Assembly: GCA_016125185.1 (NCBI GenBank)
Contig: WGMG01000006.1
Span: 806,001 to 870,000, forward strand
From: Armatimonadota bacterium
GTDB lineage: Bacteria > Armatimonadota > Fimbriimonadia > Fimbriimonadales > Fimbriimonadaceae
Reading direction: 5' to 3'
Length of the DNA: 64,000 nucleotides
Shown here: positions 26,142-34,126 of the stretch, piece after piece
How the letters are laid out: every line of letters starts with the position of its first letter
How positions within the stretch are numbered: position 1 is the stretch's first letter
The notes under the pieces: generated by a model
The model's database searches: none
What the model was told of the DNA's origin: nothing
The model's input: only the letters and a program-made list of their open reading frames with translations
Program-made: the position numbers and the translations under genes

Positions 26142-26810
26142 GTGAAAGTGATTCGAATTCTCGTCCTGTGCTCCACATCTGCGTTGGCGTTGTGTGGGCT
26201 CGCCATGGTTTACATGGCGTCAGTCAGGGGAACGTATGTCCCAGGGGTCAACCTCATTCAGACCCGGCATGCGGTCACCCCCGAAATGGCTGAGCAGGTC
26301 AAGAAGCTGGATCGCAAGATCGGCAAGTTCTTTCAACTGCCCGATACTTCGGGCAAGCCGGTCGCCATCGGCGGCCAAGGGCCGAAGCCGCAGTTCATCT
26401 ACTTCGTGAAGAAGGGATGCCCATGTAGCTACGATGCCGAACCGATTTTCCACAAACTGTACGACCAGTTTGCGGGCAAAATCGACTTCATTTCGGTGAC
26501 CGATGCCGACATGGCCTCGGCTAAGCAGTGGGCGAAGGACCTTGAGGTTCCGTATCCGGTGGTGGCCGACCCGAAGATCGATGTAATGGAAGCCTACGAG
26601 GCTCCGGCGGCGACGTACATCTCTCTGCTCGACCAGAACGGCCTCATCGTGAAGCGATGGGCCGGGTATTCGCAGGACTACCTGAAGGAAATGAATGAGG
26701 ACATGTCGAAGCTGATCGGCGAGCCCGCTCGACCGTTCGACGCGCAGTATGCCCCCAAGATCAAGACAACGGGCTGTGCGTTCGATAACTACCAGGAAAC
26801 CAAGCAGTAA
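26142..26810 (+). CDS. Membrane-anchored redoxin (thioredoxin-fold)
   Basis: 222 residues from GTG 26142. An N-terminal anchor or signal helix (ILVLCSTSALALCGLAMVYM) is followed by a peroxiredoxin/TlpA-type fold: LDRKIGKFFQLPDTSGKPV, active-site region FVKKGCPCSYDAEP (C93, C95, a CxC rather than CxxC), and the cis-Pro-region equivalents PYPVVADP and AATYISLLDQNG. An additional Cys near the end (TTGCAF) could be resolving. A TACACT box lies nine bases before the start. Extracytoplasmic thiol redox is likely; the substrate is unknown. It converges with tRNA-Arg. Confidence 0.65.
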   Translation: MKVIRILVLCSTSALALCGLAMVYMASVRGTYVPGVNLIQTRHAVTPEMAEQVKKLDRKIGKFFQLPDTSGKPVAIGGQGPKPQFIYFVKKGCPCSYDAEPIFHKLYDQFAGKIDFISVTDADMASAKQWAKDLEVPYPVVADPKIDVMEAYEAPAATYISLLDQNGLIVKRWAGYSQDYLKEMNEDMSKLIGEPARPFDAQYAPKIKTTGCAFDNYQETKQ

Positions 26811-26819
26811 GAAAAGATT

Positions 26820-26895
26820 TGGCCCGGACGAAGGGATTCGAACCCCCAACCCTCAGTTCCGAAGACTGATGCTCTATCCGTTGAGCTACGTCCGG
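26820..26895 (-). tRNA. tRNA-Arg (anticodon TCG)
   Basis: The complement folds as a full cloverleaf: acceptor CCGGACG/CGTCCGG, T8-A9, D arm GCTC/GAGC, anticodon arm TCAGT-CTTCGGA-ACTGA with anticodon TCG, T arm GGGGG-TTCGAAT-CCCTT, discriminator G, and an encoded CCA at 26822-26820. It reads CGA (and possibly other CGN) codons, which are abundant in the neighbouring genes. Confidence 0.96.
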
Positions 26896-26907
26896 GTGCG
26901 GTAAGAA

Positions 26908-26913
26908 AATATA
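26908..26913 (-). promoter_or_regulatory. -10 box of the tRNA-Arg gene
   Basis: TATATT on the minus strand, 12 bases before the mature 5' end. No good -35 hexamer is visible at the expected distance. Confidence 0.5.
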
Positions 26914-27042
26914 CCCAGTCGGCGGCCCTGATTTCTACAGGGCTGTGTCGTTAGAAACTCGCTGGAATACCAGAGATTTTCCCAAATCACTAAAGAACCT
27001 TACGGGTTTTCCGATATCTGTTTCTGTAAGGGGAATACGGAA

Positions 27043-27348
27043 ATGCAAACGTTACTGAATCCAATTTTGGGGCTTGACAGCGAGTTTCCGGACAGCGTTT
27101 ACGTGCTCCATCATGTTTCGAGCAAGCGCTACGGATGCTATTGCCACCAAAACGTTCATGGCTTGGCATGCTTTAGCACGGAAAGCGGAGCGGCTAAGTT
27201 CGGCCAGTTTATCGACCTGGACGGCCTAAAGATCGTCGAACTCACTTTCGACGAAGCGCGCGAAGTCGCAAAGGATCGACCGATGCCGGTTACGGCGGTC
27301 ATGTTGCTCGACAATATGAGCGATCCTAAGATTCACTACATCCGCTAA
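27043..27348 (+). CDS. Small alpha/beta protein of unknown function
   Basis: 101 residues with a strong ribosome-binding site (AAGGGGAATACGG before ATG). The composition is soluble and cytoplasmic: SVYVLHHVSSKRYGCYCHQ, LACFSTESGAAKFGQFI, LKIVELTFDEAREVAKDR, VTAVMLLDN. The pattern of a strand, an 'S/T-E-S-G-A' helix cap and a second strand recalls SseB or DUF3110-type folds, but I cannot assign it. Two cysteines (YGCYCH) could bind a metal. It has its own terminator and so is likely monocistronic. Confidence 0.65.
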   Translation: MQTLLNPILGLDSEFPDSVYVLHHVSSKRYGCYCHQNVHGLACFSTESGAAKFGQFIDLDGLKIVELTFDEAREVAKDRPMPVTAVMLLDNMSDPKIHYIR

Positions 27349-27373
27349 GAGACGACGTTTTTAGACCGTCAGG

Positions 27374-27410
27374 AAGCTCCCGGGCCTAGCCAAGGCATCG
27401 GGAGCTTTCT
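27374..27410 (+). terminator. Intrinsic terminator
   Basis: Stem AAGCTCCCG (27374-27382) / CGGGAGCTT (27399-27407) followed by TCTTGCTTTT, 26 bases after the stop of the small unknown gene. Confidence 0.75.
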
Positions 27411-27510
27411 TGCTTTTGAATCCAAAGACCCAGGTTTGCTCGTCTGACTAATAATTCCAGCATATTTTAGGTATATGGTTACTCAAACCTAAACTAAACT
27501 TAGGAGAATC

Positions 27511-28455
27511 GTGGAGAAGCGGATATCCCTGATTGCGTATATTCCTGTCGGCACGTCCGACCGGCTTGACTACGTCGGCGATACGATCGAGAGCATTTAT
27601 CATAACTCGCCGGACGACGTGGTCGTGATCCTGATGGACGATTCAGGAGCGGCCAATCACGGCGAAGCACTGAAGGTCCGCTATCCCAAAGTGCACATTT
27701 TCAAGACTGAGCCTCGGTACCAAGGGAAGGGACTCTCGGGTCGGCACGCGTACGAGACGGTGCGTCTGTTGAAGTACGCGTGTGAGAACTTTTGGTTCGA
27801 TACGATTCTTCGAGTGGACAGCGATGCGCTGATCACGGGGCATAACATTCACCTTTGCCTGCAGGAGATTTTTGAGCGATATCCCAACGTTGGAATGCTG
27901 GGACGGTATTGGATCAATACAGAGGGATATCGGATTCACCGCGGTGAGAGCGCCTTTTTGATTCGCCGTCTTCAGCGGCTTCCGTTGCGGCTGGCGTTCT
28001 TCCGAGGCGTCACATGTATGAACCGGATCATTCGGCGGGCGGAGCAGAACGGGTACGTTTTCGGCGAGTTGGTGCTGGGCTGCGCGACGGCCTACAGCTA
28101 CGAGTGCGCGTTTAGGATGGCCAAGTTCATCGACCATTTCAAGGGTTTGCGAGGTTTGCGCGGGTTGGCGGAGGACTACTTTACGACGATGTTTGTGAAG
28201 TACGTCAACATGGATTTGGGAAATGCGGGGCATCCCGAAGGGCCGATGGCGGTCGATTTGAAAGGGATTCCGTTTACGCTGGAAGAGATCGTCGCAAAGG
28301 ATAAGAAGATCATCCATTCGATCAAGAACGATGATCGGTATACGCAGGATGAGATCCGGGCGTTCTTTCGAGCGGTTCGGGAACGGGAGCGATTTGATAT
28401 TGTTGCGCATCGTGTGGTGGCGTCTTCGTTTGGCGATGAAGTCTCACTAAATTAA
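27511..28455 (+). CDS. Glycosyltransferase-like protein (GT-A fold)
   Basis: 314 residues from GTG 27511 (GGAG six bases upstream). The N-terminal half looks like a family-2-type nucleotide-sugar-binding fold: ISLIAYIPVGTSDRLDYVGDTIESIYHN, VVILMDDSG, and a DxD-like motif VD103-S-D105 in TILRVDSDALITG. A Trp-containing acceptor region (LGRYWINTEGYRIHRG) follows. No membrane segment. An inverted repeat CCTAA/TTAGG (27488-27504) just upstream may be regulatory. It is the gene before argR and ends 72 bases from it; no link to arginine metabolism is apparent. Confidence 0.65.
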   Translation: MEKRISLIAYIPVGTSDRLDYVGDTIESIYHNSPDDVVVILMDDSGAANHGEALKVRYPKVHIFKTEPRYQGKGLSGRHAYETVRLLKYACENFWFDTILRVDSDALITGHNIHLCLQEIFERYPNVGMLGRYWINTEGYRIHRGESAFLIRRLQRLPLRLAFFRGVTCMNRIIRRAEQNGYVFGELVLGCATAYSYECAFRMAKFIDHFKGLRGLRGLAEDYFTTMFVKYVNMDLGNAGHPEGPMAVDLKGIPFTLEEIVAKDKKIIHSIKNDDRYTQDEIRAFFRAVRERERFDIVAHRVVASSFGDEVSLN

Positions 28456-28468
28456 GATTTGGCACGTT

Positions 28469-28485
28469 TTGGCACAGCTTTTGCA
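28469..28485 (+). promoter_or_regulatory. Sigma54-type -24/-12 promoter of the arg operon
   Basis: TTGGCAC, five bases, TTGCA: a full match in sequence and spacing to the sigma54 consensus YTGGCAC-N5-TTGCW. Its -12 element overlaps the first ARG box. Whether this organism has RpoN is not visible in the window. Confidence 0.4.
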
Positions 28486-28515
28486 TAAATATGCAATTTC
28501 GTGCATGAGTATGCA
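28481..28515 (+). promoter_or_regulatory. Tandem ARG boxes (ArgR operator)
   Basis: Two palindromes, TGCATAAATATGCA (28482-28495) and TGCATGAGTATGCA (28502-28515), with centres 20 bases apart. ArgR hexamers bind paired ~18-bp boxes about two helical turns apart, so these fit. They end 11 bases before the argR GTG, implying autoregulation and arginine repression of the whole operon. Confidence 0.75.
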
Positions 28516-28526
28516 ATAATGTTTCG

Positions 28527-28961
28527 GTGAGCCCTACGCCACCGAGAAACTCGAAGAGTTTGCGCCAGCAGAGCCTGCGGCAAATCCTCGAGGAGAACGA
28601 GATACTTAGCCAGGAAGAGGTCGTCGAACGGATGACCGGCCTGGGCTTCTCGGTGACTCAGTCCTCTATTTCCCGCGACTTTAAGGAGTTGAGTGTTTCG
28701 AAGATCGATGGCCGCTATGTGGTGCCTTCGGCTGTCAATCGCTTCTCGTTGTCGCGCTATGTTTCCGATACCGGTTCGGCGGGCGCCAATCTGTTCGTCA
28801 TCAAGACGCAGAGCGGTTGGGCGTCGGTGGTTTCGGAAACGATGGACCGGGAGGGAGTCGAGGGCGTGGTCGGAACGGTGGCGGGAGACAATACGATCTT
28901 CGTCGCGACGGCCGATGCGATGGTTCACGCTAGGATCAAGGAGTTCCTCGAAAAACTTTGA
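28527..28961 (+). CDS. argR: ArgR, arginine repressor
   Basis: 144 residues from GTG 28527, the usual size being about 150. N-terminal winged helix (LRQILEENEILSQEEVVERMTGLGFSVTQSSISRDFKEL, with the SSISRD recognition helix) and C-terminal oligomerisation/arginine-binding domain including the GTVAGDNTIFVAT motif, whose aspartates contact arginine. ARG boxes lie immediately upstream. Its stop overlaps the next start (TTGA). It represses or activates arginine genes depending on arginine level. Confidence 0.92.
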   Translation: MSPTPPRNSKSLRQQSLRQILEENEILSQEEVVERMTGLGFSVTQSSISRDFKELSVSKIDGRYVVPSAVNRFSLSRYVSDTGSAGANLFVIKTQSGWASVVSETMDREGVEGVVGTVAGDNTIFVATADAMVHARIKEFLEKL

Positions 28962-30007
28962 AGAGAGTCGTCGTCGATAAGATTGGATCATCGTCCAAAA
29001 ACGTTCCGCTGAGAAAGGAAATTCGCGTTTCCGAAGACGTGATCGCCAAGGAAGGCTATCTCGTATGTGGACGGGTCATTGGTCAGAAAACCAGCTACAA
29101 CACGCTGGAAGGCACCGACGGCCGGATGATGGCGCTTCATGACGGCGACATTGTCGTGGGTGTACTGGGACACCGAAATGCGCTCCACGGCTATTCGGGC
29201 GTGGTTCCAGACGCGATCAAGGTCGGCGACCGGCTGAACATCCTTAATTTAGGCGGCGTTATCGGCAAATGCACGTCGGCTAACCCGCAGATTGGCGCTC
29301 CATTCGAGGTCGAGATTCTGGGTTCTGTGCTCGTTTTCCCCGAACTGGCTCAACGCAAGGGCATCCCCGCGCACATCGGTATGAACTCTATTGCACCGGC
29401 GGGGACGTTGGAGGATTCGAAGAGCACGCCGATCGTGATCATCGCGGGTACCTGCATGAACTCGGGCAAGACGTTTGCGGCGTCGGAGATCATCCGACAC
29501 TTTCACACTGCCGGGCTCCGGGTGGCGGGCTGTAAGCTCAGTGGCGTTTCGCTTTTGCGCGATACGCTCAACATGTTCGACCACGGCGCGGAATATACGG
29601 CGTCGTTCAACGATGCGGGCATCGTGACGACGAATTCGGAGAACTCGAACGTCGGGGCGCGAAAGGTTTTGCAGAGCCTGTTGGAGACGGACGCGCAGGT
29701 GATCGTGGCTGAGCTTGGCGACGGCATTATGGGCACTTACGGCGTGCAGGACATTCTTAGCGATAAGGCGATTCAAGCGCGAACGAAGGCGATCGTTTTG
29801 TGCGCCAACGACCCGGTGGGGGCGTGGGGCGGACAAATCTTTTTGGAAGAGCAGTTTAAGATCAAAGCCGACGTGGTGTCGGGCCCGGTGACGGACCACG
29901 ACGCGGGGGCGGGCTTTATTAGCGAGAAGCTAGGCGTGCCGGGGATCAACGCGGTTTCGAGCGGCAAGAAGCTCGCGGAGTTTCTGAAGAAGAAGGTGGG
30001 CCTATGA
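28958..30007 (+). CDS. P-loop NTPase of unknown function inside the arginine operon
   Basis: 349 residues from a TTG start that overlaps the argR stop. The first ~155 residues are beta-rich (GYLVCGRVIGQKTSYNTLEG, VVGVLGHRNALHGY, ILGSVLVFPELAQRKG). The second half begins with Walker A G164-TCMNSG-K171-T172 and continues as a dethiobiotin-synthetase/MobB-like fold (GLRVAGCKLSGV..., DHGAEYTASFNDAGIVTT, VIVAELGDGIMGTYGV). I recall DUF1611-like proteins of similar shape, but cannot name a function. Tight coupling to argC (ATGA overlap) suggests a role in N-acyl-arginine synthesis or its control. Confidence 0.8.
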   Translation: MKRVVVDKIGSSSKNVPLRKEIRVSEDVIAKEGYLVCGRVIGQKTSYNTLEGTDGRMMALHDGDIVVGVLGHRNALHGYSGVVPDAIKVGDRLNILNLGGVIGKCTSANPQIGAPFEVEILGSVLVFPELAQRKGIPAHIGMNSIAPAGTLEDSKSTPIVIIAGTCMNSGKTFAASEIIRHFHTAGLRVAGCKLSGVSLLRDTLNMFDHGAEYTASFNDAGIVTTNSENSNVGARKVLQSLLETDAQVIVAELGDGIMGTYGVQDILSDKAIQARTKAIVLCANDPVGAWGGQIFLEEQFKIKADVVSGPVTDHDAGAGFISEKLGVPGINAVSSGKKLAEFLKKKVGL

Positions 30008-31041
30008 TCAGCGTCGGCATTCTGGGCGGAACGGGATTTGGCGCGGGTGAGCTTCTGCGTCTTTTGGCCAACCACCCAGTAGCAAAGGTGGTGGCGGCGA
30101 CGTCGCGATCTAGCGCCGGATCGGGCTACGATTCGGTTCATCCGCATCTGACGAGCATTTACGACGCGGCGTTTGTGGCCAGCTTGGAGGACGCCGGATT
30201 TGGCGATCAGGCGAACCAATGCGTTTTTTCGGCCCTGCCGCACGGCGAGAGCGGGAAGGCGGTCGAAGAGGTTTTGGCTAAGTTCCCCGAGGCGAAGGTC
30301 ATCGACCTTAGCGGCGATCTGCGGCTTCGCGATCTGGACCAGCATCGCGAGCACTACGGGCATTCGCCAGACCTTGAAGCGATTCGTCGGGAGGCGGTTT
30401 ATGGTCTTGCGGAGGTGAATTCGGAAGCCGTTGTTGGGGCACGAGTGGTCGCCAATCCCGGATGCTTGGCGACGGCTTCGGCTCTGGCTCTGTTACCGTT
30501 CGAGAACCGCGACCTGAAGTCGGTTCACCAGCATTTGGCGACGGGATCGTCGGGTTCGGGTAAGGATCCGAAGGCTTCGACGCATCACCCGGTCCGCCAC
30601 GCGAATTTCCTTGCTTATAAGGCGTTGGAGCATCAGCACGTGCCGGAAGTGGTTCAGGTGCTTCAGGATCACCACGTAAAGGTCGATAACTTGCCGTTCG
30701 TCGCGCATAGCTTGCCGATCAGCCGGGGAATCTTAGCCACGACTTTTGTCGAACTGAATGCTCCGAGCACACAGGAGAACATTGAGTACCTGTTTGCCGA
30801 GTACTATGTCGGCAAACCATTCATCCGACTGCGTGGGGCGAAGGCAGCAGAGATCGAAAACGTGGTAGGGTCCAACTTCTGCGATATTTCGATCAAGGTG
30901 AAAGGGAACCAGGTGGTGATTCACACCGCCATCGACAACCTGGTGAAGGGAATGGCGGGGCAAGCAATCCACAATATGAACCTGATGTTTGGACTGCCGG
31001 AGACGACCGGCCTGTGGTTTGGAGGATGGAGACCGGTATGA
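30004..31041 (+). CDS. argC: ArgC, N-acyl-gamma-glutamyl-phosphate reductase
   Basis: 345 residues. N-terminal Rossmann motif GILGGTGFGAGELLRLL, catalytic cysteine in VANPGCLATAS, and the region HSLPISRGILATTF with the conserved histidine. The substrate loop reads SGSGKDPKASTHHPVRHANFLAYK. It reduces the acyl-glutamyl phosphate to the semialdehyde. Start and stop overlap the neighbours by four bases (ATGA) on both sides, so the operon is translationally coupled. Confidence 0.93.
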   Translation: MISVGILGGTGFGAGELLRLLANHPVAKVVAATSRSSAGSGYDSVHPHLTSIYDAAFVASLEDAGFGDQANQCVFSALPHGESGKAVEEVLAKFPEAKVIDLSGDLRLRDLDQHREHYGHSPDLEAIRREAVYGLAEVNSEAVVGARVVANPGCLATASALALLPFENRDLKSVHQHLATGSSGSGKDPKASTHHPVRHANFLAYKALEHQHVPEVVQVLQDHHVKVDNLPFVAHSLPISRGILATTFVELNAPSTQENIEYLFAEYYVGKPFIRLRGAKAAEIENVVGSNFCDISIKVKGNQVVIHTAIDNLVKGMAGQAIHNMNLMFGLPETTGLWFGGWRPV

Positions 31042-32171
31042 GCCGCCACTTGATCAAGACCTTTGATCCGTTGCCGTTTCCGATCGAGCGGGGCGAAGGC
31101 GCCTATGTTTACGACGACCAAGGCAACCGGTATCTCGACTTGTACGGCGGGCATGCGGTTTCGTTGATGGGGCACAACCCGAAAGCGATCGTCGAGGCGA
31201 TCACGGCGCAAGCCAACAAGCTGTTCTTCTACTCGAATGCGGCGGACACGTCGATTCGCGACCAGGCGGCGGACGCCTTGGCGGAGATCGTTCATCCGAC
31301 GCTTGGCAACTTCTTCTTCTGCAACTCGGGAGCCGAGGCGAACGAGAATGCGCTGAAGCTGGCAATCCGGTTGACGGGGCGCGCTAAGTTGGCGGCCTAT
31401 AGCGGGTCGTTCCACGGCCGGTCGCTTTTGTGCACCTCGGTTTCGGACAACCCGAAGACCAACGACGAGTTAGGCGAGTGGACAGGGGGGCGCGTGACGT
31501 TCTTGGAGCCGAACGACGAGGCGGGCCTTGAGCTTTTGAGCGAGGAGTTTGCGGCGGTGATTCTGGAGCCGATCCAGAGCATGGCTGGCATGACGCAGTT
31601 CACGCACGAATACCTTTGCAAACTGCGCGAGCTTTGTTCGCGGTTTGGCATTGTGCTGATCTTCGACGAGGTGCAGACCGGGTTTGGCCGCACGGGACAG
31701 AATTTTGTATCGGGTTTCTCCGGCGTCGAGCCGGACATGATGACGAGCGCAAAGGGCATTGCCAGCGGGTATCCGGTCGGATTGCTTGCCGTGCACGACA
31801 GCCTCGTCAGCCGCGTCAAAATGGGTGACCTGGGCTCCACTTATGGTGGAGGGCCGGTCGCAATGGCGGCGGTAAAGGCCACAGCCGAAATGCTGAAAGA
31901 TGGCCGCATGGTGGAGCGAGTCCGCCAACTTGGCTCTGAATTTGAGAGCCTGATTCAAGTAAACGGGGTCGAGGAGGTGCGTGGGCAGGGGTGCCTGATT
32001 GGTCTCAAGACGGTCTTACCCGCCAAACAACTCCGCGACAAACTATTGGAGCATCGGATCATTACTGGAACCAGCAAAGATCCGTATGTGCTGAGGCTCT
32101 TGCCTCCGATCGTTTTGGAAGACGAGCACATCGCCGCCTTCCGAGTCGCCCTTGGCGCTTGTTTGCTATGA
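31038..32171 (+). CDS. argD: ArgD, N-acyl-ornithine aminotransferase
   Basis: 377 residues from ATG 31038 (ATGA overlap with argC); the frame opens earlier at 31014 but that part lies in argC. Class-III PLP aminotransferase with SNAADTSIRDQAA, NSGAEANENALKLA, IFDEVQTGFGRTG and the Schiff-base lysine in MTSAKGIASGYP. It transfers an amino group from glutamate to the acyl-glutamate semialdehyde. The stop overlaps the transcarbamylase start. Confidence 0.93.
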   Translation: MSRHLIKTFDPLPFPIERGEGAYVYDDQGNRYLDLYGGHAVSLMGHNPKAIVEAITAQANKLFFYSNAADTSIRDQAADALAEIVHPTLGNFFFCNSGAEANENALKLAIRLTGRAKLAAYSGSFHGRSLLCTSVSDNPKTNDELGEWTGGRVTFLEPNDEAGLELLSEEFAAVILEPIQSMAGMTQFTHEYLCKLRELCSRFGIVLIFDEVQTGFGRTGQNFVSGFSGVEPDMMTSAKGIASGYPVGLLAVHDSLVSRVKMGDLGSTYGGGPVAMAAVKATAEMLKDGRMVERVRQLGSEFESLIQVNGVEEVRGQGCLIGLKTVLPAKQLRDKLLEHRIITGTSKDPYVLRLLPPIVLEDEHIAAFRVALGACLL

Positions 32172-33160
32172 AAAACTTTGTTTCATTTCTCGATCATTCT
32201 CCCGAGCTAGTCCGGCAAATAGTGGAAGACGGCTTGGCGATTAAGAAGGGCGCGAAGGTGCCCAAAAACATCCTTGGAAAAACATTGGGCATGATGTTTT
32301 TCAACCCGTCCCTGCGTACGCGCGTATCGTTTGAACTCGCGATGAAGCAGTTTGGAGGCGAGGCGATCTCGCTTTCGGCCAGCGGGGACGTGTGGAATCT
32401 CGAATTTGGTGAGGGCGCGGTGATGAACGGCGCGACCGTCGAGCACGTGAAGGACGCGGCCAAGGTCTTGAGCCGGTATGTGGACGGCCTGGCGATCCGC
32501 AGTTTCGGCGAACTGAAGGACCTGACGGACGACCTGAGCGAGCGGGTTTTGAAGAGCTTTGCGAAGTACGCAGATATTCCGGTGGTGAGCATGGAATCGG
32601 CGACCGAGCACCCGGCGCAGGCGTTGGCGGACATGATGACGATTCGCGAGCGACACGGCGAGGACCGAGTGAAGTTCGTTTTGAGCTGGGCTCCCCACGT
32701 GAAGGCTCTGCCGATGGCGGTTCCGCATTCGGCGATTCTGGCAGCGGCGCATCTGGGGCTCGATATTACGATTGCGCATCCGCAGGGCTTTGATCTTGCG
32801 CCGAAGTTTGTGGACTACTCGCGCAACGTCGCGAACCAGTTGGGTGGCTCACTGTCGATCAATCATTCGCAAGAGGATGCGTTGGTGGGAGCGAAGGTGG
32901 TTTATGCCAAGAACTGGGCTCCATCTTCGGCTTATGGCAACCCAGACAAGCTGGCGCACATGCTGGGTGAGCACAGCGACTGGTTGATGACCGGCGACAA
33001 GATCGCGGGGGCAGATACGCTTCTGCACTGTCTACCGGTGCGACGAAATTTGGAGGTCGCGGACAGCGCGCTGGACAACCCGCGTAGTGCGATCTATGAC
33101 GAAGCCGAGAACCGGCTTTGGGCTCAGGTAGCCTTGCTAGACACGATTTTTGCCCCTTAG
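32168..33160 (+). CDS. argF': N-acyl-ornithine (probably N-succinylornithine) carbamoyltransferase
   Basis: 330 residues from ATG 32168. It is not an ordinary ornithine carbamoyltransferase: the phosphate loop is FFNPSLRTRVSFE, and the stretches WNLEFGEGAVMNG, SMEATEHP-like (SMESATEHPAQALADMMTI), WAPHVKALPMAVPHS, AKNWAP and HCLPVRRN are diagnostic of the acetyl/succinyl-ornithine branch. By ungapped eye alignment with Bacteroides fragilis succinylornithine enzyme, the specificity residue Pro90 corresponds to V91 here. Published mutants of the acetyl enzyme with Val at this site use succinylornithine. It would make N-acyl-citrulline, so deacylation occurs later. Confidence 0.88.
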   Translation: MKNFVSFLDHSPELVRQIVEDGLAIKKGAKVPKNILGKTLGMMFFNPSLRTRVSFELAMKQFGGEAISLSASGDVWNLEFGEGAVMNGATVEHVKDAAKVLSRYVDGLAIRSFGELKDLTDDLSERVLKSFAKYADIPVVSMESATEHPAQALADMMTIRERHGEDRVKFVLSWAPHVKALPMAVPHSAILAAAHLGLDITIAHPQGFDLAPKFVDYSRNVANQLGGSLSINHSQEDALVGAKVVYAKNWAPSSAYGNPDKLAHMLGEHSDWLMTGDKIAGADTLLHCLPVRRNLEVADSALDNPRSAIYDEAENRLWAQVALLDTIFAP

Positions 33161-33167
33161 AACCCTT

Positions 33168-34073
33168 ATGACATCCCCTCAAATCTCATCCGTTGTCGAC
33201 TTCTCCAGTATTCGAAGCGCGTTTCCGTACATCAAGACGTTTCGCGGGAAGCGGTTCGTGTTCAAGCTGGGCGGCGAGCTTTGCGAGAACAAAGCCACGC
33301 TCAAGCAGATCATGGAGCAGATCGCGCTCCTCAGCATGTTCGGGATCAAGGTTTTGATCGTGCACGGTGGGGGCAAGCACGCGACCGAGCTTGGCGAGCG
33401 TCTGGGCTACCGAAGCGCGTTCGTTTCGGGTCGGCGGGTGACGTCGGAAGAGATGATCGAGGTGGCGAAGATGAGCTTTGCTGGGGTGCTGAACTCGGAC
33501 TTGGTGGCTTCGATGAACTCGCTCGGGATTCCGGCGCTGGGCATCAGCGGGGTGGATTTCAACCTGGTGCAGGCACACCGGCGTCCGCCGGTGAAGATTC
33601 ACGACGATCGAGTGGGCGAGGAGCGGGAAGTCGACTTTGGTTTTGTGGCAGACGTGGACGGGATCAATTCGGCGGCTTTAGAGACGCTATTGAGTCTGGA
33701 GGCGGTGCCGATCGTGGCTTCGCTGGTGGCGGAGGACGACGGGACGATTTTGAACATCAACGCGGACACGCTGGCGACCGAGCTTGCGAAAGCGATGGGC
33801 GCTTCGAAGCTGATTCAGTTGACGGCGGTGGACGGGGTCATGAGCGACCTGAAGGACCCGGGTTCGCTGATCAGTGTGTTGACGGCGAAGGAAGCAGAGG
33901 CGATGATGAGCGATCCGTCGGTTTCGGGCGGGATGATTCCGAAGCTGAAGAACGCGGTGGCGGCGTTGGAAGGTGGTGTTGATCAGGTGCACATCATCAG
34001 CGGGACGAAGCAGGACGCGATTTTGCAGGAAATTTTTACGAACGAAGGTTCGGGCACGATGATCATGGGTTAG
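33168..34073 (+). CDS. argB: ArgB, N-acyl-glutamate kinase
   Basis: 301 residues from ATG 33168, seven bases after the transcarbamylase stop; the longer frame from 33150 overlaps that gene. Amino-acid kinase fold: FVFKLGGELCENK, IVHGGGKHATELGERLG, NINADTLATELAKAMGASKLIQLTAVDGVM and the C-terminal SGGMIPKLKNAVAALEGGVDQVHIISG. It phosphorylates the N-acyl-glutamate and is the usual point of arginine feedback. It is the last gene of the arg operon. Confidence 0.92.
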   Translation: MTSPQISSVVDFSSIRSAFPYIKTFRGKRFVFKLGGELCENKATLKQIMEQIALLSMFGIKVLIVHGGGKHATELGERLGYRSAFVSGRRVTSEEMIEVAKMSFAGVLNSDLVASMNSLGIPALGISGVDFNLVQAHRRPPVKIHDDRVGEEREVDFGFVADVDGINSAALETLLSLEAVPIVASLVAEDDGTILNINADTLATELAKAMGASKLIQLTAVDGVMSDLKDPGSLISVLTAKEAEAMMSDPSVSGGMIPKLKNAVAALEGGVDQVHIISGTKQDAILQEIFTNEGSGTMIMG

Positions 34074-34126
34074 GGCACCCTTGACGAGGCAAGCGGTTGG
34101 TCCCTCGACATTGGTAGCATGGCCAT

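Noticed and set aside
29249-30363. Several long minus-strand frames opposite the arg genes
   Set aside because: His/Arg-rich shadows caused by the third-position GC bias of the plus-strand genes.
32168-33160. Ordinary ornithine carbamoyltransferase
   Set aside because: The phosphate loop lacks the usual STRTR form and the sequence blocks match the N-acyl-ornithine branch throughout.
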